Shown piece by piece: positions 46,201 to 58,275 of a stretch of DNA of 64,000 bases. The DNA is taken from positions 85,347,956 through 85,411,955 of the forward strand of contig CM031607.1 in the NCBI GenBank assembly GCA_018398815.1, given 5' to 3'. The notes under the pieces are model-generated. The model was not told where the DNA came from and made no database searches. It was given only the letters and a program-made list of their open reading frames with translations. Position 1 is the stretch's first letter. Each line of letters begins with the position of its first letter. The position numbers were made by a program, and so were the translations under genes. This DNA comes from Conus ventricosus. Lineage: Eukaryota; Mollusca; Gastropoda; Neogastropoda; Conidae.

Positions 46201-47050
46201 TAAAAGTATAGTGACTAAAGAATGATCTGATCTGTATCCCGGGTTAGTAAAAATGTTATTTGTTTCGACCAATAATTCTTCAGTAATTAGAAAATAATCA
46301 AGTCTTCCTTGTTTAAATGAATTAAATTTGCGCCAAGTATATGATCTTTTTTTCAGGATACATTTCCCTAAAAACATCAAAAAGATTGAATTTTACCATC
46401 ATGTTAATAATTCTTTTTCTGGTCCTAGGACGATTATTCACACTTGCATAATTTCTGACATCTATTTTCATGTCCAGGGCACAATTCCAGTCACCAGTGA
46501 TAATCACATGTTCATTGGCAATGCGCTCAATTTTTTCGCACACACCATCAAAAATTCAGGTGTATCGTTATTACTTGGCCCATATAGGTTGACTAAGGTA
46601 AGTTTTTTATTTAGAATTTCCAGCTTCATTACAATAAACAACCATGAGGATCTCTAATGACATCTAACAATTTATATTCAAAATTATTGCTAAAAAGAAT
46701 GGCAACCCCGTTTTTATTTGTCTCAGAACACAGAGCCAGACATTATAACCCCAACTTGCTCTTATGAAGTTTTCTGATTCTGTTTTCAAATGTGTCTCTT
46801 GAAGACAATATATGTTGGCTTCTCTTTTCCTAAGGAAATCAAATACATCCTTCCTCTTATTGGAGTTGCTTAAGCCGTTACAGTTTAAATGAGCATATTT
46901 TAAAGGAGTTATCACCCGCCATTTGGTAAGTTTGGAAGAGAAGAAGGAGTGGTATAAACAGAGTACAAAACATATCTTATTCCCACAACATATAGTAAAA
47001 TCAAATGAATTAAGCACATTTTCTGTTTCTGTCTCCACATACTATAAAAA
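43240..47050 (-). CDS. ORF2 of the full-length LINE: endonuclease-RT-Cys/His (frame-broken)
   Basis: The apurinic-like endonuclease (46,320-47,000) shows LKYAHLNCNGLSNSNKRKD, IYCLQETHLKTESEN, LTLVNLYGPSNNDTPEF, VIITGDWNCALD and the end QGRLDYFLI and GYRSDHSLV. The RT (44,640-45,560) shows MNTTYKIASACIAHRLERV, ESQKGFLKGCFIGENIRLL, GMLLLVDFEKAFDSVSWSF (motif A) and LLSQFADDTTLCLDGSEKS (motif C). The C-terminal block is CNFCNMDEQCISHMLYDC (~43,490). It nicks target DNA and primes reverse transcription there. At least seven frame changes occur, several at homopolymers. Whether the element is dead or the assembly is inaccurate cannot be decided here. Confidence 0.88.
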
Positions 47051-47925
47051 CAGAACAACAGTACCTCACTCAATCCAGAAATCCACCGAAATAAAGATAA
47101 CCCTGTCTTCTGGAAAACTAGTATCATAAGGACAATTTGAAAAATCCAACCTGACCTAATTTCAATGTTCACACTCTCATCCACATGCACACAATGTAAG
47201 TTTGCTGTATCAGCACACACAAACGACAACAAAACAAGACAGGCACACAACATGTAGAATTTACAACTAAAAAAAAGGTTTCATCTGTAGGCCCATTGCC
47301 CCACTCCACATCAACTGGCTTTAACAAGCATATTCTGCTATACACAGTGCAAAAAGAATACATAAAGAAAAAAGTATACAGGCGCTTTCCACAGTCGCCA
47401 AATCCGTTAGCGGCCATCATGAACATCTATCACGTGACAAAAACAAAAACCCCACGTGCTTCCGACAGTAAGACCAAAAGACAAGCAGATCCTCACAGCC
47501 GGGTAGTTATTTGATTGTCAAAGAAACAACGATAGCCATTATGTAGCCAGGATAACAAATTCAAAAAACGAAAGATCCACTGGTTCCTCATCCCGCTTAT
47601 CACACGGCTGTTGAATTGCCTTGACCCAAAACATTGACCAATGAAATAGCTGAAAAGGGTAAACATTGTAAAATTTTGGAATAAGGGGAAAATCTCAAAA
47701 TCCCTCTACAGAGGAAGGTTATTATAACGAAACTTTTACGCACATACACGAAGGAAAAACACAAACAAACTTACTGACCTTCTGTAACAGGCAACACATC
47801 ATCATATCCATCAACACAATTGTCTCAGGTCGGCTAGAGACTTCACACTCCCCATCTTCCCGCTAACTGTCTTCACAAAAATGTTCCCGTTCTTTGACCA
47901 GGCTTTTTGACAGTGTTTTCATTCT

Positions 47926-48625
47926 TTACTGAACACAACAATGTGTAGGCTCTGGGGTTAAGTCCTCAACTAAAGTGATCCTCGTGCCCTTTAGAGTGCG
48001 TCGAGCGTACAACACGCTGTCCCGAATGCGCCGCGACACGAACCTGACAATGATGCCCCGTCCAGTAGGCCTATCCCTGGAGACGCTGGAATCGTCAGAA
48101 CCGACGTGCCTGCTTAGTGCCCACCCGATGTACTGCCTCAATATCGCCCTTTTCACTGGGATTTTGAGTTTGTCGTTGAAAAGAGCAAGCACTTTCTCCT
48201 CGCACTGGTCAGGTGTTTCTCTGGTTCCGGACGTCTGCTCTTCCCTTTATGCCATATATACGCAAGTTATTTCTGCGTACATATGCGGGCAGGGCTTCGA
48301 CACGACTGTCAGCAAGTTCCGCTCCATGCTTGGCTTCGGCGATTTGCGTTTTCAGCTGGTCCTCTCTCTTCCTCGCATCAGCCACCTCTTTCTTCAGTCT
48401 GTCGTTGTCCACCTTTCCACCGTAAAAAGGGTTGCCTTCAACTCGTCCACCATTTGTGGGCAATTTTGAAATTTCTGCTCCATTGGCACACAACTTGATC
48501 ATCAGCTGTTCATTGGTAATCTCGCTTAGGCCTAGTTGGTGTTTTGATGGAGACAAGTCAGGGGAGAAAACAACGTGGTTTGTCTGCTGAAGCTGCTGTT
48601 GGGCGTCGTCCCCTTTCTCCGCCAT
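47926..48625 (-). CDS. ORF1 of the full-length LINE (L1-type RNA-binding protein, frame-broken)
   Basis: The first frame starts MAEKGDDAQQQLQQTNHVVF and carries a coiled-coil-like stretch (NDRLKKEVADARKREDQLK), then RRNNLRIYGIKGR, the start of an RRM-like domain. After a frame change near 48,210 come KVLALFNDKLKIP, GIIVRFVSRRIRDSVLYAR and a short C-terminus ending LTPEPTHCCVQ. Coiled coil, RRM and C-terminal domain is the L1/Tx1 ORF1p order; the protein trimerises and binds element RNA. The total is about 230 codons. Confidence 0.82.
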
Positions 48626-49072
48626 CGTATCTCTCGACTGATAAACAAACCGAGACAGTTTCTCCTTGAATGGTGCTGGGGTGCTGGTGGGTAGGGTCTT
48701 CTGCTTCTTTGGGGTGCACTTTACTTCAGTATCTTCGATATCTTTGTCACTGAAGTGTCAGACGAGCTGGAACTAGTGTTGGATCCTGTTTTGCGTTGTT
48801 TTCTTTTCCGAGTTCCGCCATTACCGCCACCCATAACTTTTACAGTACGAGTTCCACATTTTCCTTTTCACGGGGGCCCTTGATGCATGAAAAAAGTAAT
48901 CCAAAAACTCGAGTGGAGGTAGGCAACAGGTGCTCGGTCAACTTAGCTGCATTTTGAGGCTTGATCGGATGTTAATTAACATAAAAGAGTTAATTAATGT
49001 TGCAGCTCTCGAAAGCCTGACTCTCCTCGATCGTGACCAGAGCTCACCTCCCAGTATTACATTTTTTACCTC

Positions 49073-49160
49073 ACATGCAAATTTCTTATCTTTTAACAGT
49101 GAGTTATTAAATTTCCACATGCAAATTTCTTATCTTTTAACAGTGAGTTATTAAATTTCC
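49073..49160. repeat. 44-bp exact tandem duplication within the older LINE
   Basis: acatgcaaatttcttatc ... gttattaaatttcc is present twice in immediate succession, within the sequence encoding WKFNNSLLKDKKFACE. This is either a real slippage duplication or an assembly stutter. Confidence 0.9.
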
Positions 49161-49460
49161 AAAACTGTCAGAATCAAGTCGATTAAGGCATGATCAGACC
49201 TGTGACTAGAACCCATGTTAGAGCCACTGATATCTGAAAGTAAGTTATTTGATATTAAAAAAGAAGTCCAGCCTACCTTGTTTAATGCTAGTATTAAATT
49301 TACGCCAGATATATTTTCTTAAAGATGGATATAATGTTCTGAAATGTCTATCAAGTCCAATTTCATCATCATGTTCAGTATTGCTTTTTGAGTTCTAGGC
49401 CTATTTGATGTACTAGTAAAGTTTCTGGAATCTAACTTACAATCTAGCACTACATTCGAT

Positions 49461-49922
49461 TCAGTCTCCACCCAGAATCATACTTTCATTTCCAAACTGC
49501 TCAAGTTTAGTAGTTAAAGATTTTTTTTTAAAATCTGGGCTATCCCCAGAGCTTGGGCCATATATATTGGCAAGAGTAAACCATTTTTTAAGAAATTCTA
49601 GGTCCAGAAGAAGAAAATGTCCCTCAGGATTTCTGGCTACATTGTGCGTTTTGTATTCAAAGTTACTCTTAAATAATATTGCCACTACATTTTTATTAGT
49701 TTCACTACCTGCTAACCATAAAGAATACCCCCAGTTGGATCTGATGAAATTTTCTTGTTTAACAGGAAAATGGGTTTCCTGTAACATAATTTTACTACTC
49801 TTTTGATTTCTAAGAAATTCAAAAACGTCTTTTCTTTTTTTTAAGTCATTGAGACCATTACAGTTAAATGAAGATATGTTAAATCCCAATAATTTGTTCT
49901 TTTTTTTTTTGCTATCTGCCAT
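49461..49922 (-). CDS. Endonuclease domain of the older LINE ORF2
   Basis: 153 codons read without a break: MADSKKKKNKLLGFNISSFN, CNGLNDLKKRKDVFEFL, KIMLQETHFPVKQENFIRS (catalytic Glu), FTLANIYGPSSGDSPDF and a final ESMILGGD leading into the GGDFN-type motif, where the frame changes. Asn, Gln-Glu-Thr-His and Asn-x-Tyr-Gly-Pro are standard endonuclease/exonuclease/phosphatase residues. The start is preceded by the LINE spacer. Confidence 0.87.
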   Translation of the reverse strand: MADSKKKKNKLLGFNISSFNCNGLNDLKKRKDVFEFLRNQKSSKIMLQETHFPVKQENFIRSNWGYSLWLAGSETNKNVVAILFKSNFEYKTHNVARNPEGHFLLLDLEFLKKWFTLANIYGPSSGDSPDFKKKSLTTKLEQFGNESMILGGD

Positions 49923-50400
49923 TGTTTACAATAAGAAGAGTTCACCACACTATTCCACTGGAAAAAGAATACCAAGCATGCGAGTCCAAAAAAAGAAACC
50001 ACGCAGGCTTTAACAGACTTAAACTTTAAAGCAGATGTACTAGATCTGCTTAGAAAGTAGAAGAGTTGACGTAAAAAGTGAAACATATGACATGATAATA
50101 ATAGAATATATACAGTCATTACACAAAATGTGCACATGCACAGTAGTACCTCACTCCGATTTTTTAACGAGCATACACAGTTTGCGTTCAGCCACATTGT
50201 CATCACACAAAAGTGACAGTGTGCATTCAACCACTTTGTCATCACACAAAAGTGACAAAATGACAAACCAAGTTTGTAGATTTCTAGTCGACTCAAAAAC
50301 ACTACTGCAAAAAATACAACACAAAACAAAAAGTACAATACAATCCACACAATCATACGGTAGATCCATCTTGGGGCAACTTGCTGACCCTCCACGCACA

Positions 50401-50985
50401 TTATACATTTTTTCTATGATTCAGACAAGAAAAATTTGAACACGATCATTCTTTCCACCTAGGCCTACCCACGAGGCTGAAAACTGAAAAGCTTAAAAGG
50501 TCACTAAGACTGAGAGGAACATCCCTTGTCTCAAAACAGAAGACTGTTATTTTCATTTACTATTTCTATTTACTGTTTGGCTTTTTCATTATGAACAGCA
50601 GTCACAGTTGACAAAACTCCCTTTTTCTTTTCAGTTTCCTTTTTTTTCTTTTATTTGTGTGTTATCGTTGTTGTTCTTCTTGTCATATTCTTTTATGGGA
50701 GTATGCATGTGAACGTAAATTTGCCACTGTCATGAGTTAACACATACCACCATCAAACCCTCACCCTTTACCCTCTCCCCCTCCCTCCGAGTAGTCCTCT
50801 CCTATTCTTTGTCTTTGCTATAGTGTTTTTATTTTTCTGATGAAGGGCATCCCTCCCTCACCCCTCTCCATTCCATGGGATTGTCAACGTCACATGGACA
50901 CAGTGTGTCAGAACAGTTCTTGCTGCCTTTTGCTCGGCAAAAGGACGTCTACTTCCAAGGCCCACTGATGGTCAACCACTCATGG
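50401..50985. other. No gene seen
   Basis: T-rich and C-rich unique sequence between the LINE and the large minisatellite. Confidence 0.4.
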
Positions 50986-53900
50986 CCACCCCGTGTCAAC
51001 CCACAGTAAACAACTGTCAGACAGGGCACTCTGACAGAAATGATGGCCTAGCCAACAATAACAACACAACAGTAAGACTGGGCACTCTGACAGAAATGAT
51101 GGCCTAGTCCACAGTAAACAACAGTCAGACAGGACACTCTGACAGAAATGATGGCCTAGCCCACAGTAAACAACACAACAGTAAGACTGGGCATTCTGAC
51201 AGAAATGATGGCCTAGTCCACAGTAAGCAACTGTGGGACAGAAAACTATGACAGAAATGATGGCCTACCCACAGCAAACTAACACAATGTTGGTAAGACC
51301 TGAAGGCACTGTGACAGAAATCATAGCCTAGCCACAGTAAACAACTGTGAGACAGCACAGTCTGACAGAAATGATGGCCTAGCCCACAGTAAACAATTGT
51401 GAGACAGGACACTGACAGAAATGATGACCTCGCCTACTGTAAACCACACAACAGTGAGACAGGGCACTCTGACAGAAATGATGGCCTAGCCCATAGTAAA
51501 CAACAGTGAGACAGGACACTCTGACAGAAATGATGGCCTAGCCCATAGAAAAACAACAGTGAGACAGGACACTCTGACAGAAATGATGGCCTAGCCCATA
51601 GTAAACAACTGTGAGACAGGACACTCTGACAGAAATGATGGCCTAGTCCACAGTAAACAACAGTGAGACAGGGCACCTCTGACAGAAATGATGGCCTAGC
51701 CCATAGTAAACAACAGTGAGACAGAACACTGGCAGAAATGATGGCCTAGCCCATAGTAAACAACAGTGAGACAGGACACTCTGACAGAAATGATGGCCTA
51801 GCCCATAGAAAAACAACTGTGAGACAGGACACTCTGACAGAAATGATGGCCTAGCCCACAGTAAACAACAGTGAGACAGGCACTCTGACAGAAATGATGG
51901 CCTAGCCCATATAAACAACAGTGAGACAGAACACTCTGGCAGAAATGATGGCCTAGCCCATAGTAAACAACAGTGAGACAGGACACTCTGACAGAAATGA
52001 TAGCCTAGCCCATAGTAAACAACAGTGAGACAGGACACACTGACAGAAATGATGACCTAGCTCACAGTAAACAACAATGAGACAGGACACTGACAGAAAT
52101 GATGGCCTAGCCCATAGTAAACAACAGTGAGACAGGACACTTTGACAGAAATGATGACTTAGCCCACAGTAAACAACAGTAAGACTGGGCACTCTGACAG
52201 AAATAATGGCCTAACCCACAATAAACAACACAACAGTAAGACAGGGCACTCTGACATAAATGATGGCCTAGCCTGAAGTAAACAACTGTGACAGCACACT
52301 AACAGAAACGATGGCCTAGCCCATGGTTAACAACTCTTAGACGGGATACTGACAGAAATAGTGGCCTAGCCCACATTAATCAACAGTAAGACAGGACACA
52401 TTGACACAAATGATGACCTAGCCCACAGTAAACAACACAACAGTAAGACAGGGCACTCTGACAGAAATGATGGCCTAGCCCCACAGTAAACAACTGTGAG
52501 ACAGGACACTGACAGAAATGATGGCCTACCCCACAGTAAAAAACTGTGAGCAGGATGGTGACAGAAATGATGGTGTAGCCCACAGAAGACAATATAACAG
52601 TAAGACAGGACACTCTGACAGAAATGATCATCCAGCCCACAGTAAACAACTGTGAGACAGGGCACTGTGACAGAAATGATGGCCTAGCCCACAGTAAACA
52701 ACACAAAAGTAAGACAGGACACTGTGACAGAAATGATGGCCTAGCCCACAGTAAACAACACAAAAGTAAGACAGGACACTGTGACAGAAATGATGGCCTA
52801 GCCCACAGTAAACAACACAAAAGTAAGACAGGACACTGTGACAGAAATGATGACCTAGCCCACAGTAAACAACACAAAAGTAAGACAGGACACTGACAGA
52901 AATGATGGTCTAGCCCACAGTAAACAGTTGTGGGACAGGACACTGACAGAAATGAGGTCTAGCCCACATAAACAGTTGTGGGACAGGACACTGACAGAAA
53001 TGATGACCTAACCTACTAGTGTAAACAACACAACAGTGACACAGGGCACTCCGACAAAATGATGGCCCAGTCCACAGTAAACAATTGTGAGACAGGACAT
53101 TCTGACAGAAATGATGGCCTAGCCCACAGTAAGCAACACAACAGTGAGACAGGGCACTCTTGACGGAAATGATGGCCTAGCTCACAGCAAACAACTGTGA
53201 GACAGGACAGACAGAAATGATGGCCTTGCCCACAGTAAACAACTGTGAGACAGGACAGACAGAAATGATGGCCTAGCCCACAATAAACAACTGTGAGACA
53301 GGGCACTCTGACAGAAATGATGGCCTAGCCCACAGTAAACAACAGTGAGACAGGACACTCTGACAGAAATGATGGCCTAACCCATAGTAATTGAGTAAAC
53401 AACACAACAGCGAGCTAGGGCACTGTGACAGAAATGATGGCCTAGCCCACAGTAAACAACACAGCAGTGAGACAGAACACTCTGACACTAGCCCAGTAAA
53501 CAACACAACAGTGAGACAGAACACTGACACTAGCCCACAGTGAACAACACAATAGTGAGACAGGACACTCTGCGAGGAATTGATGGCTAGCTTACACAAG
53601 TTACAGTAAACAACGCAACAGTGAGAGAGGGCACTGTGATAGAAATGATGCCCTAGCCACAGTAAACAACTGTGAGACAGGGCACTCTGACAAAAATGAT
53701 AGCCACCCACAGTAACAAGTGTGAGAAAGGACACTGACAGAAATGATGGCCTAGCCCCACAGTAAACAACTGTGAGAAAGGGCACTGTGACACTTGACAG
53801 AAATCATATCCTAGCCCTCAGTAAACAACTGTGAGTAAGGACACTGACAGAAATGATGGCCTAGCCCACAGTAAACAACAGTGAAACAGGACACTCTTGA

Positions 53901-55090
53901 CAAAATGATGGTCTAAGCCCACAGTAAACAACAGTGAAACAGGACACTCTGACAGAAATGATGGCCTAGCCCACAGTATAACAACTGTGAGTAAGGACAC
54001 TGACAGAAATGATGGCCTAGCCCACAGTAAACAACAGTGAGACAGACACTCTGACAGAAATGATGGCCTAGCCCACAGTATACAACTGTGAGAAAGGACA
54101 CTGACAGAAATGATGGCCTAGCCCACAGTAAACAACAGTGAAACAGGACACTCTGAGAGAAATGGCCTAGCCCACAGTAAACAACAGTAAGACAGGAAAC
54201 TGTGACAGAAATGATGACAGAAATGATGGCCTAACCCACAGTAACCAACAGTAAGACAGGACACTCAAAGTAATTATGGCCTAGCCCACAGTAAACACCA
54301 CAATAAGACAGGACACTCTGGCAGAAATGATGGCCTAGCCCACAGTAAACAACAGTGAAACAGGACACTCTGACAGAAATGATGGCCTAGCCCACAGTAA
54401 ACAACAGTAAGACAGGGCACTGTGACAGAAATGACAGAAATGATGGCCTAACCCACAGTAACCAACAGTAAGACAGGACACTCTGAAAGTAATTATGGCC
54501 TAGCCCATACTAAACACAATAATAAGACAGGACACTGGCAGAAATGATGGCCTAGCCCACAGTAAACAACTGTGAGACAGGACACTCTGGCAGAAATGAT
54601 GGCCTAGCCCACAGTAAACAACTGTGAGACAGGACACTCTGGCGGAAATGATGGCCTAGCCCACAGTAAACAACTGTGAGACAGGACACTCTGACAGAAA
54701 TGATGGCCTAGCCCACAGTAAACAACTGTGAGACAGGACACTCTGACGGAAATGATGGCCTAGCCCACAGTAAACAACTGTGAGACACTGACAGAAATGA
54801 TGACCTAGCCCATAGTAAACAACTGTGAGACAGGGCAATGTGACAGAAATGATGACCTAGCCCACAGTAAACAACAGTGACCGAGACAGGACACGACAGA
54901 AATGATGACCTTGCCCATGGTAAACAACACAACAGTAAGACAGGACACTGGTAGAAATGATGGCCTAGCCCACAGTAAATAACTGTGAGGCAGGACACAC
55001 CGACAGAAATGATGGCCTAGCCCACAGTAAATAACCGAGATATGGCACTCTGACAGAAATGATGACCTGGCCTTCGGTAAACAACACAAC
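50986..55090. repeat. 4.1-kb minisatellite, ~52-bp unit, on the order of 70 copies
   Basis: Unit acactctgacagaaatgatg + gcctagcccacagtaaacaa + cagtgagacagg. Variants add acacaa before cagt or lose ctct. Blocks of several uniform units (for example 51,440-52,150 and 52,660-52,900) suggest local amplification. The minus-strand frames LTVVYCGLGHHFCQSVLSH are artefacts of the repeat. Confidence 0.95.
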
Positions 55091-55465
55091 ACTTAAGCGT
55101 CCCCCTCTGGAGTAAAGGCGTCAATGTGGAAAGAAAATCGAACTGAGGTCATTACATGAGCAGGCATGAAGAACCACAGAATTAAACACTTCATTTTTTC
55201 CATAGTACTGATGGATTAGGATGAGGATAACAAAGCTGATGCAACTATTGCAAAGGAATTGTCAGAGACTATGAGACAGGCTCTCTGTGTCAACCATACA
55301 TGCGAGATAGGCAATGTGAACAACACTTTTCACAGATGCATCCATTATGTGGATGACACTCTACTTATGACATGTGGTTCCTGTTTTCCCATTCTAACCA
55401 ACAACAATTCAACTGTGGGTTGTCCTGAGCTGACCTTGCGTTGGCAAAAAAGAAAAGAAACACAT
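55091..55465. other. No gene seen
   Basis: Unique-looking sequence with a 76-codon open frame (55,259-55,489) that has no recognised motif. It directly precedes the tRNA-like SINE. Confidence 0.4.
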
Positions 55466-55469
55466 GTAA

Positions 55470-55715
55470 ATGGTTCAAATAGGATTTGAACCCACCATCT
55501 CTTAATTTGTGCTGCCAACCACTGAGCCTAGCTAGCTGACATCTACTGTACCCGACTTTGTCTGGTAATGCTCTCCCCCAACAGAACATGGGAGCTGAAC
55601 CAATAACCTCTGAACTGGCAATCTGTGATGCTAACTATTGCACAATGTAGTTGGTTAGCCGACATCTTGAACACTTCACTGTGTTTGATCATGCTCTCCC
55701 ACAGGAAACAAAACA
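55470..55715 (-). mobile_element. tRNA-derived SINE, tandem dimer of tRNA-like units
   Basis: Minus strand, module nearer the left: ctaggctcagtggttggcag (A-box-like) and, about 35 bases on, gggttcaaatcc (matching the B-box GGTTCRANYCC). Module to the right: tagttagcat ... ttggttcagctccc (B-box-like). The shared landmark atgctctccc at 55568 and 55691 gives a 123-bp monomer. The two control boxes are RNA polymerase III promoter elements. No intact cloverleaf is evident, so these are SINE modules rather than tRNA genes. Confidence 0.6.
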
Positions 55716-55865
55716 TCCTTATTCCTTATCAATGAAATTATGAACGGTTCAAATCATGTTCCTCTTAATGCTTGTCACTGTTTTATTAGATTTCTTTTTA
55801 AAATGACAAATGAATTTCATCTACACTTGTGACCCATGACTAATAAGTATCACTATAATGTACAC

Positions 55866-55895
55866 ACACACACTCACTCACTCATGCACACATAC

Positions 55896-55948
<53 letters not shown>
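55866..55948. repeat. (CA)n and (GA)n microsatellite
   Basis: CACACACTCACTCACTC followed by a GA run at 55898-55946. Confidence 0.93.
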
Positions 55949-55949
<1 letters not shown>

Positions 55950-56564
55950 ATACAGACTTGAACCAAAACTGCGTTAAGTACAGACTCACTTGTTACTCAT
56001 TCATTATAATCATAAAAGCCATGGGCAAATAATGCACTATTCCGTATGGACAGCTGGCACTCACTCACTCTGCTGGTTAAAATGTTTCAGCCTAGTCAGC
56101 ATTAGATTTGTCCTCTTGTGAATTGATCCAAATTATGGAAAAGTATATCAGAATTTTATGTTTTTTTTTAAAAAGGCTACTTTATCATCATGCCAAAGGC
56201 ACATTGTTAGATTAATTCATAAATTAAGGCTGAATACTTTGAACACTAAATATTCTCATGGTATTACTTGTGTCTGCAGAGAAAAACATTTCTGTGCATC
56301 ATCTTTTGTTTGTATGCTGTGTGACCTAGCTCCATCTGGTGAAAGGTATTGAGGTGAATAACTTTGATAATGTCTTGATACTGTTTCATATGTTCATATG
56401 TTGCTGAAATTGCCATGGTCATTTTACAGTCACAGGCTGCAAATGTTTTTATAAAGATTAACAATTTTGTGTACCACTAGAGTATTTCACTTATGTAAAT
56501 ATATCTATATCAGATGTGGGCTTGAAAGTACTAACATGAATGATAAGTTAAGTGTTAAGTAGTT

Positions 56565-56622
<58 letters not shown>

Positions 56623-56762
56623 GTGTGTTTTATTGTTGTTTTCAATAAGCGTCTAATATCATCTGGCAATGAAAAACACATTAAATTAATCAAACCACTG
56701 AACTGAAGTGTTACCACAGAAAAACTAACATGATTGTTTTAAGTTGTACAGAGTCACACACC

Positions 56763-56801
<39 letters not shown>

Positions 56802-57310
56802 TAAGAGTCTGTCTGAGAGACAAAAAAAAGGAGGGTAGATATTAGTATAGAATACGGAAAGAAGGACCAGCATCCTTTTCCTAATGAAAAAAAAAAAAAG
56901 AAGATGGGTGCACCAACGAACCCAGTATGTTATTTTTGTATCTATCCCAGCTTGATTTGGCTTGTTAGCAACAGAGATACACTGAGTAATAACGCCACCA
57001 CACAGCATCTCCATGCCTGGAAACCCCCACCTTTCCAATTCCATCCTTCAGACCATTCCCTCAATGTCCTCTTCACTCAATCATAGTCAATGTCCTCTGT
57101 CAGAAATAAATCATTTCCATGCCTGTGAACCACCACCTTTCCATCCCCTGGACCATTCAGTCAATGCCCACTATACATCATTCTGAAGCAGGTGAAAAAA
57201 AATGGCTTAAAAAGAAGATACCATTACATACACTGACAGTTCAAAGAGACTCAGGGTGAGGATACACTATATTCAAAGCAAAATGGCTGAACAATCCAGG
57301 AAGATTATTG
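55949..57310. other. No gene; microsatellites at 56568-56622 and 56765-56799
   Basis: A (GT)n run at about 56,568-56,622 and a (CA)n run at 56,765-56,799. A partial ~60-bp duplication (catgcctgg/tgaac...ccacctttcca) occurs near 57,012 and 57,118. No coding region recognised. Confidence 0.5.
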
Positions 57311-57770
57311 GTGCAAACAGCTTAAATACTTCAAATCTAACATTCTAACATTACAATTAACAATAGAAGCAGTAACACACTGGCTCTTGTCTTATCCACA
57401 GACATGTTTCAAACTCAACAAGACACGATACTGGCCCACTTCATGAACATCTTCAAAATGTGAAAAGTAAAATTGGAAGCCCTGCTTGGCATGAAGCAAT
57501 ATGCAGCTGGAAAAAACTCATATTGCCACAGGACTAACAGGTTTAAGAAAATGAGAAGGCAGACACACTGGCAAGCAAGGTAACCATCAGAACTGGATAA
57601 AGTGGATTATAGCTTGGCCAATCTGATAAGATAAGAAACCTAAAGAATCACCTCACCAAACATGATCAAGCCCACCATACCACAGACTATCTTGAGCAAC
57701 TCATCAAGAGAAGAAGTGGCCGGGCATCCAGACTACAACTTCAAGTACAAGGAACAGCAAGAAACTGGAT
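57311..57770 (+). pseudogene. Eroded RNase H segment of a LINE
   Basis: In shifting frames one can read EAVTHWLLSYPQ, LQNVKSKIGSPAWHEA, NEKADTLASKV (the G-N-E-x-A-D block of RNase H) and NHLTKHDQAHHTTDYLEQL. The order matches RNase H-type LINEs common in molluscs, but stops and frame changes are frequent and no RT is present. It is a different family from the one at 35.4 kb. Confidence 0.5.
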
Positions 57771-57923
57771 CTTTCCGAGGGCATATGCAAATGACTAAAC
57801 TCGTGTAAACTAAGATAACAGATTGCGTTTCTATTTACTGCAAATGTACGCAAGTATGCACTGAATCAGTAAATGACCAATGAAGTGATGCAAGTTTGTA
57901 ATGTGAAGTGTCCACAGGGTTCA

Positions 57924-58275
57924 GTGTGTGTGTGTGTGTGTGGTGTGTGTGTGTGTGTGTGTTGTGTGTGTGTGCGTGCGCGCGTGTGTGTGTGTGTGTG
58001 TGCGTGTGTGTGCAAGTGTGTGTGTGTGTGCGTCTGCCTGTGCGAGTATATGCGCGCAAAGTGTGTGCGTGCCTTGTGCATGCATGCGTGCGTGTGTGCA
58101 TGCATGCATCTCACATGCTCATGTGCATGCCTGGATCTATGTTGCGTGCATGCATGCATCAGTGTGAACACATGCACGCAAATGTTTGTTCATGTCTACA
58201 TGGTGCATGCTGTGTTTGTGTATGTGTGTGTGTGTGTGCATGTGTGTGTGTGTGCATGTGCGTGTGTTTTGCCAA
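57924..58275. repeat. Compound (GT)n / TGCA-rich microsatellite
   Basis: GT runs at 57924-58030 and 58220-58266, with TGCATGCATG stretches between. Cys/Val frames are artefacts. Confidence 0.94.

Larger units (their letters stand above)
42051..49052 (-). mobile_element. Full-length L1/Tx1-like LINE (~7.0 kb) with poly(A) tail
   Basis: Bounded by the direct repeat agtattacatttttt (starting at 42042 and 49053). The 3' end is a poly(A) tail (poly(T) at about 42,051-42,087), preceded by the signal AATAAA (gaggaataaaacattt). The order on the minus strand is 5' UTR (~48,630-49,052), ORF1 (47,926-48,625), a spacer of ~0.9 kb, ORF2 with endonuclease, RT and C-terminal motif (47,050-43,240), then a 1.15-kb 3' UTR with (CA)n runs. 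ORFs are frame-broken as assembled. Confidence 0.9.
49053..50400 (-). mobile_element. Older L1/Tx1-like LINE, 5' half
   Basis: The other half of the LINE at 39,450-42,050, separated by the 7.0-kb insertion. It holds the ORF2 endonuclease and, upstream, about 0.5 kb of probable spacer. No ORF1 is recognisable, so this copy is probably 5'-truncated near 50.4 kb. Confidence 0.82.

Noticed and set aside
49841..50401. 186-codon hydrophobic open frame upstream of the LINE endonuclease
   Set aside because: T-rich spacer of the LINE; Phe/Leu/Cys/Val composition without motifs and no match to ORF1.
51125..55092. Series of minus-strand frames reading LTVVYCGLGHHFCQ
   Set aside because: Shadow of the 52-bp minisatellite; the repeated peptide shifts frame with unit length.
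55259..55489. 76-codon open frame containing YVDDTLLM, recalling an RT YVDD box
   Set aside because: Only the four-residue coincidence; no other RT block on either side.
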